From NCBI RefSeq assembly GCF_030378205.1, contig NZ_CP127385.1, positions 6,488,001 through 6,552,000 on the forward strand: 64,000 nucleotides of DNA. The letters run 5' to 3'. Shown here piece by piece: positions 55,937 through 64,000 of this stretch; the first letter of the stretch is position 1; each line of letters opens with the position of its first letter. The position numbers and the translations under genes were made by a program. The notes beneath the pieces were generated by a model, which ran no database searches, was not told the origin of the DNA, and saw only the letters and a program-made list of their open reading frames with translations. Source of the stretch: Bradyrhizobium sp. NP1 (GTDB taxonomy: Bacteria; Pseudomonadota; Alphaproteobacteria; Rhizobiales; Xanthobacteraceae).

Positions 55937-57304
55937 TCATCCTGGCGAGCGGTCGGGACAAATGATCTCCAGTCGGCCGCCCGGGCCGGGATGAATCACG
56001 AGCCTGAAGCCATGCAGCTTCACGATCGCAGCCACCAGGTTCAGGCCGAGGCCTACGCCTGGCGTATTTCTCATCTTGTCGGAACGGTAGAAACGCCGCA
56101 GCACGACCTCCCGCTCCTGCTCGCTGATACCGCAACCGGTGTCGCTGACGCGCACGATAGTCTCATTGTCGCCGCGCATCAGCCCAATGGTCACCCGACC
56201 ACCTTCCGGCGTGAACTTGATCGCATTGTCGACGAGGTTGGCAACCGCCTCAAACAGGAGATCCCGGTCGCCGCGCACGTCAAGCGCCTGTTTCGCCTCG
56301 ACCTGCAAGCTGACATTCTTGTTTTCTGCGATCGGCTCGTAGACATCGCATACCTCCCGCAGCATTTCGTGCAATGAGACGGTACCGAACCCCGCCGAGC
56401 GTCGATTATTTTCGATTTCGGCCAGGCGCAACAGCGCCGTGATGATCGTCAGCGACTGGTCAATGTTTCCGATTGCCTTGTCCGTTACCGTCTGGAGCTG
56501 TTCAAGCGTCACGGCGTTGGTGCGACCGCGCTCCAGCACCAGCCGTGCCCGCGTCAGCGGCGTTCGCAAATCGTGGGCGATATCGTTACCTACGCCGGCG
56601 AGCGCGTGAATCATGCTCTCCATTTCATCGAGCATGCCGTTGACGATGACGGCGAGCCTCGAAAACGGCTCGTCGGTGTCACGATGTGGAAGCCGCTCGC
56701 GCAGATCGCCGGCGATGATGCGCTGGACGCGTTGATTGACCTCCTCGACGCGTTTTTGGGCGCGCATGCTGAGCCACGCGCCAGCCAGCAGGCACAGGCA
56801 AAGCGCCGGCAACAGACCCAGCGCCAGCGCCTGAGCGACGACGTGGGAAATCTCCCTAGTTTCGTCGACCTCTCGTCCGATCACCAGCGCCTCACCATTC
56901 GGCATGTGTCGGGCAATCGCACGAATCACGTGGACCGTCCGCCCATCCGGAGGCGTTCGCTCGACCGAGATGTTCCGCACGGTATCATCCACGTCAAGCT
57001 CGGGTGGAAACCGCTCCAGATTGCCGGCTGTCTTGCGGCCGTCGGCGCCGAACAGGCAGGCATATTGAACACCTCGGGAATCCTCCCCCAGGTGAGTATT
57101 GATCGCGTCTACTCGGCGGTCGTCGGGCAGGCCGGCGATGAAGTTCAATTGACTGGCGATCATCTTGTCGGATCGTGCGATCAGATACTGATCGGTCTGC
57201 CAATAGATGAAGCCGAACAGCACAATGACGAAAACGGAGAACACGCCGGCCACCGCCAGCGCCCATTGAAAGGTGTTCGAACGGATGATTGGAGCCTGGA
57301 TCAT
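55937..57304 (-). CDS. EnvZ-type sensor histidine kinase
   Basis: About 455 residues: TM1 (WALAVAGVFSVFVIVLFGFIYW), a periplasmic loop of ~130 residues, TM2 (ALGLLPALCLCLLAGAWL), HAMP, HisKA with the phospho-histidine in GVGNDIAHDLRTPLTRARLV, and HATPase with ANLVDNAIKFTPEGG, VSDTGCGI and GVGLGLNLVAAIVKLHG. Start 57304 is preferred. It is 63 bp downstream of its response regulator and is the likely partner. The signal is unknown. Confidence 0.88.
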   Translation of the reverse strand: MIQAPIIRSNTFQWALAVAGVFSVFVIVLFGFIYWQTDQYLIARSDKMIASQLNFIAGLPDDRRVDAINTHLGEDSRGVQYACLFGADGRKTAGNLERFPPELDVDDTVRNISVERTPPDGRTVHVIRAIARHMPNGEALVIGREVDETREISHVVAQALALGLLPALCLCLLAGAWLSMRAQKRVEEVNQRVQRIIAGDLRERLPHRDTDEPFSRLAVIVNGMLDEMESMIHALAGVGNDIAHDLRTPLTRARLVLERGRTNAVTLEQLQTVTDKAIGNIDQSLTIITALLRLAEIENNRRSAGFGTVSLHEMLREVCDVYEPIAENKNVSLQVEAKQALDVRGDRDLLFEAVANLVDNAIKFTPEGGRVTIGLMRGDNETIVRVSDTGCGISEQEREVVLRRFYRSDKMRNTPGVGLGLNLVAAIVKLHGFRLVIHPGPGGRLEIICPDRSPG

Positions 57305-57367
57305 CTGATCTCGCCGCGCGAATGTCTTGCCCAACGTTTGCGGCGCGTCACCACCGGCCATGGGCGC

Positions 57368-58045
57368 CTATGGTCCGGTGCGAAGGATGAAGCCCGCTCC
57401 ACGGACATTGTGGATCATGGGCGCTTCGCCCGGTCCATCCACCTTGTGGCGCAACCGGCCCATATGCACGTCCACGAGGTTCGTTGCCGGAACGAACTTG
57501 TAGTTCCAGACCTCCTCCAGAAGCATGGCTCGCGTCAGAAGCTGATCGCTCCGTCGCATCATGTATTCGAGCAGGCGAAACTCGCGCGGCAGCAGATCGA
57601 TCGACCGATCACCGCGTTTTGCGGTTCGCTCAATCAAGTCCAGCTCGAGCGGTCCTGCCTGCAACGTCGTCTCGCGCGATTCCACCGGCCGGCGCAGCAA
57701 CGCCTCCAGCCTGGCGACGAGCTCCACCAGCGCGAATGGTTTGGTGAGATAGTCGTCACCTCCCATCCGCAAACCGCGCACGCGATCGTCGACCGCTCCC
57801 AGCGCGCTGAGGACCAGCACCGGCGTACGGACCTGGTCCTTCCGCAATGCTTCGATCACCGTGAGGCCGTCCATTCCCGGCAGCAGCCGGTCGACGATCA
57901 TGGCGTCAGGTCGCGATGAACGTGCCTTGTCGAGGCCTTCGATGCCGTTGGCCGACCATTCGACTTCAAAGCCGCGTTCGGCGAGCTCGGCGGCAATTTC
58001 CTCGGCCGTTTCGCTGTCATCCTCGATGAGAAGCACTTTTGCCAT
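57368..58045 (-). CDS. OmpR/PhoB-family response regulator
   Basis: 225 residues. Receiver: MAKVLLIEDDSETAEEIAAE, phospho-aspartate in AMIVDRLLPGMDGLTV, VLSALG, and YLTKPFALVELVARLEALLR. Winged helix: [40 protein letters not shown] and NVRGAGFILRTG. Start 58045 is chosen because the longer open frame reaches toward the palindrome promoter. This makes the pair a second-tier two-component system under the same control as the rest of the island. Confidence 0.9.
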   Translation of the reverse strand: MAKVLLIEDDSETAEEIAAELAERGFEVEWSANGIEGLDKARSSRPDAMIVDRLLPGMDGLTVIEALRKDQVRTPVLVLSALGAVDDRVRGLRMGGDDYLTKPFALVELVARLEALLRRPVESRETTLQAGPLELDLIERTAKRGDRSIDLLPREFRLLEYMMRRSDQLLTRAMLLEEVWNYKFVPATNLVDVHMGRLRHKVDGPGEAPMIHNVRGAGFILRTGP

Positions 58046-58302
58046 CAATTCATTCTCGGCCGCCGCTAAGGCATTCGCACCGCGCACAGTGCTCGAGCCT
58101 GCGTTTCCTGGGATCATATACTTGCTCGAGAGCAAAGGCATCATGTCAACAGCCCGCAAGCGCCATGGGAGAAGAGTCTGCCGGCGTCGCCCGCCTCGCT
58201 CGGGGGTGGAAGGCGTGGCGGACGCCGTCCTTTCTACGGCCGGGGCGAGTAGGTCGGGACCGTTCTTGACGAGACATAAGCCTGGAGAACCGGGCGCACC
58301 AT

Positions 58303-58316
58303 TAAATACGGTTTTA
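58303..58316 (-). promoter_or_regulatory. TAAA-N6-TTTA palindrome, promoter of OmpR-type regulator
   Basis: Minus strand TAAA-ACCGTA-TTTA-ATGGTG; CTTATGT (58274-58280) follows after 22 bp. Rightmost copy in the window. Confidence 0.8.
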
Positions 58317-58347
58317 TAAACGGCGTGTTAGGATTGACCTGCCGCCA

Positions 58348-58369
58348 GGGGCCGCGGACATGCGGCCCC
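58348..58369 (-). terminator. Hairpin after second RND operon
   Basis: GGGGCCGC pairs with GCGGCCCC around six bases, 30 bp past the stop at 58399 on the minus strand. Stable but without a T run. Confidence 0.5.
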
Positions 58370-58398
58370 GCAGCGACGGCGACGGAGCCATTTTCCTG

Positions 58399-59412
58399 TC
58401 AGCAGCCCGCCGGCGATACGCCCGGGGTTGCCGCAGCGCCGGTGGCGTTGGCCGGCGCCATGGTGCCGGGGGCTGTGACGTTCATCGTCACGCCCTCTGC
58501 GCATGCCGACGTATTTGGCGTCGGCACCACACCCGTTGTCGGATCGATGCTGGTGTCGCCTAGCTGCGTGACCACGGGCTGAATTGTGCCTGGCGGCGGG
58601 CTGTTCGGAATTTCCGGGGTCGAGAGCGGCAAAGCTGCGCCATTGACGGGCGGACCACCCGGCGTAGAGCTGCATACGACGGTGGACGAGCTTCCGAGCG
58701 GGGACACCGGCGCTGTGGTTCCGGTCGCGCTGCCGACGATTGTCGTCGGAATGGTCCCCAGCGGGCTCGACGACATCATCGCGGTCGACGGCATCATCGT
58801 AGTGGATGGCATTGCAGTAGCTGGCGGCGTCGCGGCGTTGCTACCCGGCATGAATGTGGAAACGGGATTCGGTCCCGTCGACGACGTCAGCGCGGGCCTT
58901 GCAGTGGTAGAAGGCGGAGCCGCTGCTACAATGGACGACGACACCGGTACCGTCGAGCCGGGAAAATCCGTTATGAATGACGTCGCTGGCTGTGCGGATA
59001 GTATCAGAAATGACGCCGTCGCACTCCCCGTCGCGGCCGTAGACGCGGAAGCCGATGCGGTTGATGTGGTTGAAATCGATGGCGTCGTTCCGGTCGTGCC
59101 GCCCATTGCCGACATGGAGACAACCGGTACCGTCGGCGTTCCAGGCGTGATTTGCCCTGTCGGTGCGGCGCAGGCTACGACCGTGCCCGGCGCTGAAGGG
59201 TCAGATGCCAGCGGCACCGGCGCCAACGTCGTGTCGGGAGCGCCCGGCTGCAGTGTCGCCGAGAACGGACTCGGGCCATTGAGCGGTGACGTCACGATCG
59301 TCCCCGGTGTCGACGAAAGTCCCATGGCCGTGGTGCCCATGGTGGAGACCTGCGCAACGCAAGCAGTGCAGCCCATCAGCAGGACGGCAGCTGTCAACAG
59401 TAAGCGCCGCAT
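58399..59412 (-). CDS. Pro/Ser/Thr-rich secreted protein C
   Basis: About 337 residues: signal peptide (MRRLLLTAAVLLMGCTACVAQ), then a nearly uncharged Ser/Thr/Pro/Ala chain with Met/Thr/Pro runs and a few cysteines (VVACAAP, TVVCSSTPGG, TSACAEG, final Cys). The composition and Cys-spaced layout match proteins A and B at 21.6-23.2 kb, although ordered blocks are less clear. GGAAGGG precedes the ATG. It lies 23 bp after the adaptor gene stop, as last gene of the second RND operon. Confidence 0.7.
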   Translation of the reverse strand: MRRLLLTAAVLLMGCTACVAQVSTMGTTAMGLSSTPGTIVTSPLNGPSPFSATLQPGAPDTTLAPVPLASDPSAPGTVVACAAPTGQITPGTPTVPVVSMSAMGGTTGTTPSISTTSTASASASTAATGSATASFLILSAQPATSFITDFPGSTVPVSSSIVAAAPPSTTARPALTSSTGPNPVSTFMPGSNAATPPATAMPSTTMMPSTAMMSSSPLGTIPTTIVGSATGTTAPVSPLGSSSTVVCSSTPGGPPVNGAALPLSTPEIPNSPPPGTIQPVVTQLGDTSIDPTTGVVPTPNTSACAEGVTMNVTAPGTMAPANATGAAATPGVSPAGC

Positions 59413-59435
59413 GGCGACCACCCTTCCGAATCGAT

Positions 59436-60707
59436 CTAGCTCGTCTGCGGCTTGCGCACGGCGACCTTGCTGCCCTCCGCCAGGTCGATCATCGGATTGA
59501 GGATCACCTGGTCACCCGGCCTGACGCCGTCGTGCACTTCGACCTCCTTGCCGAAGTCGCGCGCGATCGTGATCTTCTGCAGATGGGCGGCGCCGTTCTC
59601 GACCACCGCAACATGCAACCCGTTCTGATCGAAGACGACGGCATCGGCCGGAATGACCATCGATGGCGTCTTGCGCGGAATGAACAGCTCGACGGTACAA
59701 TAGATTCCGGGGCTGAGCGCACCATCCGGATTGGGGACGTCGATCTCGGTCAGCAGCGTCCGGCTGCCGGGCTGCAACGCGGTTGCGATCCGCGTAACCT
59801 TGCCCGGAAAAGTCCGATCTGGAATCTCGGGGACACGAACCACCGCGTCGACGCCCGGCCCAAGCCCGTAAGCCTCGTCCTGGGGAACGAACACCTGGGT
59901 CCGAATCACGTCGGGGTGCATCAGCGTGAACATGAAGGTCGATCCCGATGTCACCAGGCTGCCATTGTCGATGTTTCGCTGTGTGATCACGCCATCGAAG
60001 GGCGCTACGACGCGCTGGTAGGCCTTCTCCTGTTCCAGTATTCGAATCTGGGCCGCCTGCGCGGCAATATTCGATTCAGCCACCGCCACCGCCGCCTGCT
60101 GCGCCTGTAGCGTCAGGCGGTCATTGTCGCCCTGCTGAAGCGTGAGCCATCCCTGCTTGACCAGCTTGCTGTCGCGCCCATTGGTGACCTCGGCAAGCTC
60201 TCGGCTGGCCTGCGTCTGCTTCAATGTCGCCTGGTTCTGGGCCAGCGTCGCCTTGGCCTGCGCTATCTGGTGGTCGAGTTCGGGCGCGGTGATGTCCACC
60301 AACAGGGCGCCTGCCTTGACCCGATCGCCGATGTCGACGTAGCGCTTTTCGATGTAGCCGTTGGTGCGCGCAAAGATATTGGCCGCCTCAAATGCCGTTG
60401 TGGTCGCCGGCAAGGTAACAGCGATCTTGCTGTCGCTGGCGCGGACCGCAGCGACGCGGACCTCGGGGACAAGGGTCCTGCGCTGTTGTGCGGTGGCCGC
60501 GACGGCGAGTTCAGCCTGGTAATGCCGCCAGCCTCCTGTTCCAAGGCCGCAGACGAGCAGTATCAGCGCAGTTCCGCCGAACAGCGCCCCGCCGTAGCCG
60601 CGTCGTCGCTTGCGTCGAGCGTTCGGGAGCGCAACGACGCGATCGCTTTCGGGATCGAGCCGGCCGCGGGTATCTTCATTTCTTGTTCGCTCACGAATGT
60701 CGGTCAT
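59436..60707 (-). CDS. RND efflux periplasmic adaptor, second operon
   Basis: 423 residues with an N-terminal anchor helix (YGGALFGGTALILLVCGLGTGGW) after a 35-residue basic cytosolic tail. The lipoyl motif GYIEKRYVDIGDRVKAGALLVDITAPELD, the long hairpin and YQRVVAPFDGVITQRNIDNG are clear. It overlaps the pump stop by four bases (ATGA). It is of the CzcB/MdtA-like class; the ligand is unknown. Confidence 0.9.
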   Translation of the reverse strand: MTDIRERTRNEDTRGRLDPESDRVVALPNARRKRRRGYGGALFGGTALILLVCGLGTGGWRHYQAELAVAATAQQRRTLVPEVRVAAVRASDSKIAVTLPATTTAFEAANIFARTNGYIEKRYVDIGDRVKAGALLVDITAPELDHQIAQAKATLAQNQATLKQTQASRELAEVTNGRDSKLVKQGWLTLQQGDNDRLTLQAQQAAVAVAESNIAAQAAQIRILEQEKAYQRVVAPFDGVITQRNIDNGSLVTSGSTFMFTLMHPDVIRTQVFVPQDEAYGLGPGVDAVVRVPEIPDRTFPGKVTRIATALQPGSRTLLTEIDVPNPDGALSPGIYCTVELFIPRKTPSMVIPADAVVFDQNGLHVAVVENGAAHLQKITIARDFGKEVEVHDGVRPGDQVILNPMIDLAEGSKVAVRKPQTS

Positions 60708-63700
60708 TCCGGGATTTCCTCAAATACGCCATGGTGAGGCTTTCCGTCGTTGCCCTTGCGGAGCATGGCGAACAGGTAAGGCACGATCAGCAACGTCGTC
60801 GGCGTCGCGAACAGCAGGCCGCCGATCACAGCACGCGCGAGCGCGGCGTTCTGCTCCTCGCCGGCGCCGCCGATCGCCATCGGGATCATGCCGACGATCA
60901 TCGCCGCCGCCGTCATCAGCACCGGGCGGATCCGGGTGCGGCCGGCACTCAGCGCAGCCTCGAATGCGGAGTGACCCTTCAACTGCTGCTCGCGCGCGAA
61001 GGTGACGAGCAGGATCGAGTTCGCCGAAGCGACGCCAACCGCCATGATCGCTCCCATCAGCGACGGCACGTTCAGCGTGGTGCCGGTGATGAACAGCATG
61101 GTGACAATACCGCACAGCGTCGCCGGCAGAGCCAGGATCACGACGAACGGATCGCCGAAGGTCTGGTAGTTCACAACCATCAGCAAATAGACGAAGACGG
61201 CGGCGAACAGCAGTCCGATGCCGAGATCCCGGAAAGAGCTGTTCATGCTGTCGATCTGACCGATCACCTGAATCGAATTCCCGGCCTTCATTTCCTTCTG
61301 CAGGTCTGTCGTGATCTTCTTGATGTCGGCCGCAACACTGCCGAGGTCACGACCCTGCACGCTGGCATAGACGTCAAAAACCGGCTGGATATTGGTCTGG
61401 TTGGAATTGGTGGCGACCGTGTCCCGCTTGAACGTCGCGACATTACTCAGCATGCCGGGGACGGTTTGCCCGCTCGCCGCAAGCGAGGTGGAAACCGGCG
61501 TGTTTGCCAGCGCATTGAGCGAGTTGATTTTATACTCTGGCGTCTGCACCGCCAGGTAATACGGAATTCCCGAACTCAGATCGGTCCAGAAATTGGGCGA
61601 TACCTGCACCGACGAGCTCAGGCTGACATTGATATTGGTGGCCACCGTGCTTGCATTAAGACCGAGCTGCGCCGCCCGCGTCCGGTCGATCTGGGCGTAG
61701 AACGCCGGACCATCAACCTCCTGCTGCAGATGAGCGTCGACGATGCCCGGAATCGCGGCGAGGCGCTGACGGAGCTGCTTTGCAACTGCAAGATTGTGCT
61801 TGTCGTAGCCCATCGTCCGGACATCGATCTGCGCCGGCAGTCCGAAGTTCAGAATCTGCGTTACGATATCGGCTGCCTGGAAATAGAACACGTCCTCCGG
61901 GAATGCGGCCGGCAGCACCTGGCGCAATTTCTTGACGTAATCCGCGGTCGGCTTGTGGCCCTCCTTGAGCTGCACCTGGATAACGCCATCGTTGATCCCG
62001 ATCGTCGAGCCGTCGGCGAACGCGAGATTGTAGGCTCGCGCCGGCAGTCCGATATTGTCGACGATAAGGTCGCGGTCCTTTTCCGGAATGACCTCGCGGA
62101 TCTTGTCCTCGACCGCCTGGAATATCGCCTCGGTGGTTTCGATGCGGGTTCCGGCGGGAGCGCGGACGTGAAGCTGGATCTGGCCACCATCGATCAGCGG
62201 GAAAAAATCGCGACCAACGAACAGGAGCATCACGGCGCCGAGGCTGAGCATCACCACGGCGACGATCGGGACGATAACCCGCCGGCGAAGCAGCGTCGTC
62301 AGCAATCTTGAATAACCATCACGCAGTTTCTCGAAGCCGCGCTCGAAAGCAGCAGAAATTCGTGAGAAAAGACCCGCGGGACGGCCGTCATCCGCGTGAT
62401 GGCGTTTTTCACCCTTGAGCAGCAAGCCGATCGTGATAGGGGTCAGGGTACGCGAGAGGCCGTAGGACGCCAGCATCGCGAATACGACCGCAAGCCCAAG
62501 CGGGGTGAACAGATACTTGGCCGGCCCCTCGAGGAACACGACCGACGTGAACACACAGCTGATGGCAAGCGTCGAGACCAGGGTCGGCACCGCGATCTCG
62601 GCAGCGCCATGCAGCGTCGCCTCGGAAAGCGGCATGCCCTCCTCGGTCCACAGGCGATGAGTATTCTCGATCGTCACGGTCGAATCGTCGACCAGAATGC
62701 CGACTGCCAGCGCCAGGCCGCCGAGCGTCATGGTGTTGAGCGTCTCGCCGAGAAAATACAGCACGGTCAGCGATGACAGGATCGCCAGCGGGATCGAAAT
62801 CATCACGACCAGCGTCGATCGCCAGGAACCCAGGAAGATCAGGATCATCAACGCGGTGAGTCCCGCAGCGATGGCGCCCTCGCGCAAGACGCCATTGACC
62901 GAGTTTTTCACGAACACTGACTGGTCGAACAACTCGGTAATCCTGAGTCCATTCGGAGCAGCGGCGCGAATTGCCCCCAGCGCCTGCTTCACGCCGTTGA
63001 CGACCGCAAGGGTCGAGGCATTGCCGTTCTTGATCACGCTGAGCAGGACCGATCGCCTGCCATCCTCGCGCACGACGTTTTGCTGCACCATCGCGCCGTC
63101 GCGCACCTGAGCGACGTCCTTTAGAAGGATGGTAGCGCCATTGGCGAACTTGACCGGCATCATGTTGAGGTCGTCGATCGTCGCCGGCGTCGCGTTGGTT
63201 CGCACCGTATATTGGGTTTTTCCGATCTTCGCCGTTCCCGACGGTAAAGTCAGGTTCTGCGTATTGACCGCGTTCACGATGTCGAGCGGCGTCAGCCCCC
63301 GGGACAGAAGCTTGTCCGGGTCGATATCAACCATGATCTGGCGATACTTGCCGCCCGCCGGTGTGGGCAATGTGACGCCGGGTACCGGCGCCAGCTGCTG
63401 CCTTACGCGGTAGATGCCGAAGTCGTAGAGTTGCTGCTCATTCAGGTTGTCCGAATTGAGGCTGAGCTGCAGAACGGGCACGCTCGATGCATTGAATTGC
63501 ACGACGATCGGGGGCTCGATGCCTGGCGGCATCAGCGAGCGAATGGCATTCGTCGCCGACACGATTTGCGCGATCGCGAGATCGAGGTTGACGTCCGGCT
63601 GGAAGTAGATTTTCTGGATCGAAAGACCATTAAGGGTCTGCGCTTCCATGTTCTTGATGCCGTTGACGTTGGCACTGATGGAATACTGGCTATAGGTGCT

Positions 63701-63889
63701 GACCCGCTGCTCCATTTCCGGCGTGGTGAGGCCGGTATACTGCCAAATGACAGTCACCACCGGAATGCGGATCTCCGGAAAGATATCCGTCGGCATCGAT
63801 CGGATGGCGGCAACGCCAAGAAACAGGATCAGCGCCGCCAGCACATAGAACGTGTGCGGGAACCGCAGTGCAAATCGGACGATACCCAT
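60704..63889 (-). CDS. RND efflux transporter, second operon
   Basis: 1061 residues. TM1 (FPHTFYVLAALILFLGVAAI), the TM4 proton-relay region LALAVGILVDDSTVTIENTH, YLFTPLGLAVVFAMLASYGLSRTLTP and the TM10 area IMAVGVASANSILLVTFARE are visible. The lysine of GIVKKN in the first pump is here VGVASANS, so the two pumps belong to different subgroups. It starts the operon pump-adaptor-secreted protein. The 110 bp upstream to the window end show no clear promoter. Confidence 0.92.
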   Translation of the reverse strand: MGIVRFALRFPHTFYVLAALILFLGVAAIRSMPTDIFPEIRIPVVTVIWQYTGLTTPEMEQRVSTYSQYSISANVNGIKNMEAQTLNGLSIQKIYFQPDVNLDLAIAQIVSATNAIRSLMPPGIEPPIVVQFNASSVPVLQLSLNSDNLNEQQLYDFGIYRVRQQLAPVPGVTLPTPAGGKYRQIMVDIDPDKLLSRGLTPLDIVNAVNTQNLTLPSGTAKIGKTQYTVRTNATPATIDDLNMMPVKFANGATILLKDVAQVRDGAMVQQNVVREDGRRSVLLSVIKNGNASTLAVVNGVKQALGAIRAAAPNGLRITELFDQSVFVKNSVNGVLREGAIAAGLTALMILIFLGSWRSTLVVMISIPLAILSSLTVLYFLGETLNTMTLGGLALAVGILVDDSTVTIENTHRLWTEEGMPLSEATLHGAAEIAVPTLVSTLAISCVFTSVVFLEGPAKYLFTPLGLAVVFAMLASYGLSRTLTPITIGLLLKGEKRHHADDGRPAGLFSRISAAFERGFEKLRDGYSRLLTTLLRRRVIVPIVAVVMLSLGAVMLLFVGRDFFPLIDGGQIQLHVRAPAGTRIETTEAIFQAVEDKIREVIPEKDRDLIVDNIGLPARAYNLAFADGSTIGINDGVIQVQLKEGHKPTADYVKKLRQVLPAAFPEDVFYFQAADIVTQILNFGLPAQIDVRTMGYDKHNLAVAKQLRQRLAAIPGIVDAHLQQEVDGPAFYAQIDRTRAAQLGLNASTVATNINVSLSSSVQVSPNFWTDLSSGIPYYLAVQTPEYKINSLNALANTPVSTSLAASGQTVPGMLSNVATFKRDTVATNSNQTNIQPVFDVYASVQGRDLGSVAADIKKITTDLQKEMKAGNSIQVIGQIDSMNSSFRDLGIGLLFAAVFVYLLMVVNYQTFGDPFVVILALPATLCGIVTMLFITGTTLNVPSLMGAIMAVGVASANSILLVTFAREQQLKGHSAFEAALSAGRTRIRPVLMTAAAMIVGMIPMAIGGAGEEQNAALARAVIGGLLFATPTTLLIVPYLFAMLRKGNDGKPHHGVFEEIPE

Positions 63890-64000
63890 GATCTATCCTT
63901 GCAGCACAGGCCGCCGTGAAAGATGCACTGCGACCGGCATCGACTATCGAGACACCTTCGTTCCATCGGTCGCGTCGCCCAGCCTGGTTAGTTGCGGTGA

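Overview
The window looks like chromosomal DNA of a Bradyrhizobium-type alphaproteobacterium. GC content is high, there are several orphan Bug/TctC and TAXI solute-binding proteins, and it carries a 5-aminolevulinate synthase, an alphaproteobacterial-type RpoH, a BA14K-like secreted protein and many small secreted proteins of a rhizobial kind. The organism is inferred from gene content only.

Layout. 1-4.1 kb: solute-binding proteins (branched-chain amino-acid type, TAXI, and a tandem pair of Bug/TctC proteins). 4.27 kb: tRNA-Ile2(CAU). A near-perfect 46-bp copy of the tRNA 3' half lies at 9.05 kb, so 4.35-9.10 kb (metallo-hydrolase, SsuA-like protein, Bug protein, class III cyclase, two hairpin repeats) looks like a decayed tRNA-site insertion. 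9.2-13.5 kb: small exported proteins, Dps and a lactate/malate dehydrogenase-like enzyme. 13.6-21.2 kb: a DUF2231-type membrane protein, a sorbosone-dehydrogenase-like lipoprotein, FdhD, a glycine-rich secreted protein, RpoH and a YdeP-type formate-dehydrogenase-like molybdoenzyme. 21.3-27.6 kb: two Pro/Ser/Thr-rich secreted proteins followed by an RND efflux pair. 27.7-35.4 kb: bicupin oxalate decarboxylase, PsiE, a cupin, a PaoABC-type periplasmic aldehyde oxidoreductase and a frameshifted cytochrome c. 35.5-37.9 kb: cytochrome bd oxidase. 38-45.7 kb: aldo/keto reductase, beta-hydroxyacid dehydrogenase, AraC regulator, HD protein, catalase and small exported proteins. 45.9-49.8 kb: a lone receiver, a FixJ/StyR-type response regulator and a four-PAS histidine kinase. 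51-58 kb: small zinc-binding and secreted proteins, a receiver-less OmpR-like protein, HemA, a BASS-type transporter and an OmpR/EnvZ-type pair. 58.4-63.9 kb: a third Pro/Ser/Thr-rich protein with a second RND efflux pair.

The main discovery candidate is a promoter architecture that recurs between 9.4 and 58.3 kb. A 14-bp palindrome TAAA-N6-TTTA (often CTAAA...TTTAGTGG or TTTAATGG) is followed 21-22 bp later by a -10-like CYTANNT. I count 24 copies, including three tandem pairs 19-20 bp apart and four back-to-back divergent pairs, always in gaps and oriented toward the next gene. The geometry puts the palindrome near -42, a class II activator position. The core matches, from memory, the TodT and StyR boxes, which are bound by FixJ-family regulators paired with PAS kinases. 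A translationally coupled PAS-kinase/FixJ-type pair sits inside the same region and is the obvious candidate controller. The predicted regulon joins stress proteins (Dps, RpoH), low-oxygen respiration (CydAB), formate/oxalate metabolism (FdhD, molybdoenzyme, oxalate decarboxylase), regulators (AraC, OmpR/EnvZ), RND efflux and several tiny proteins. That makes it look like a compact stress or dormancy island.
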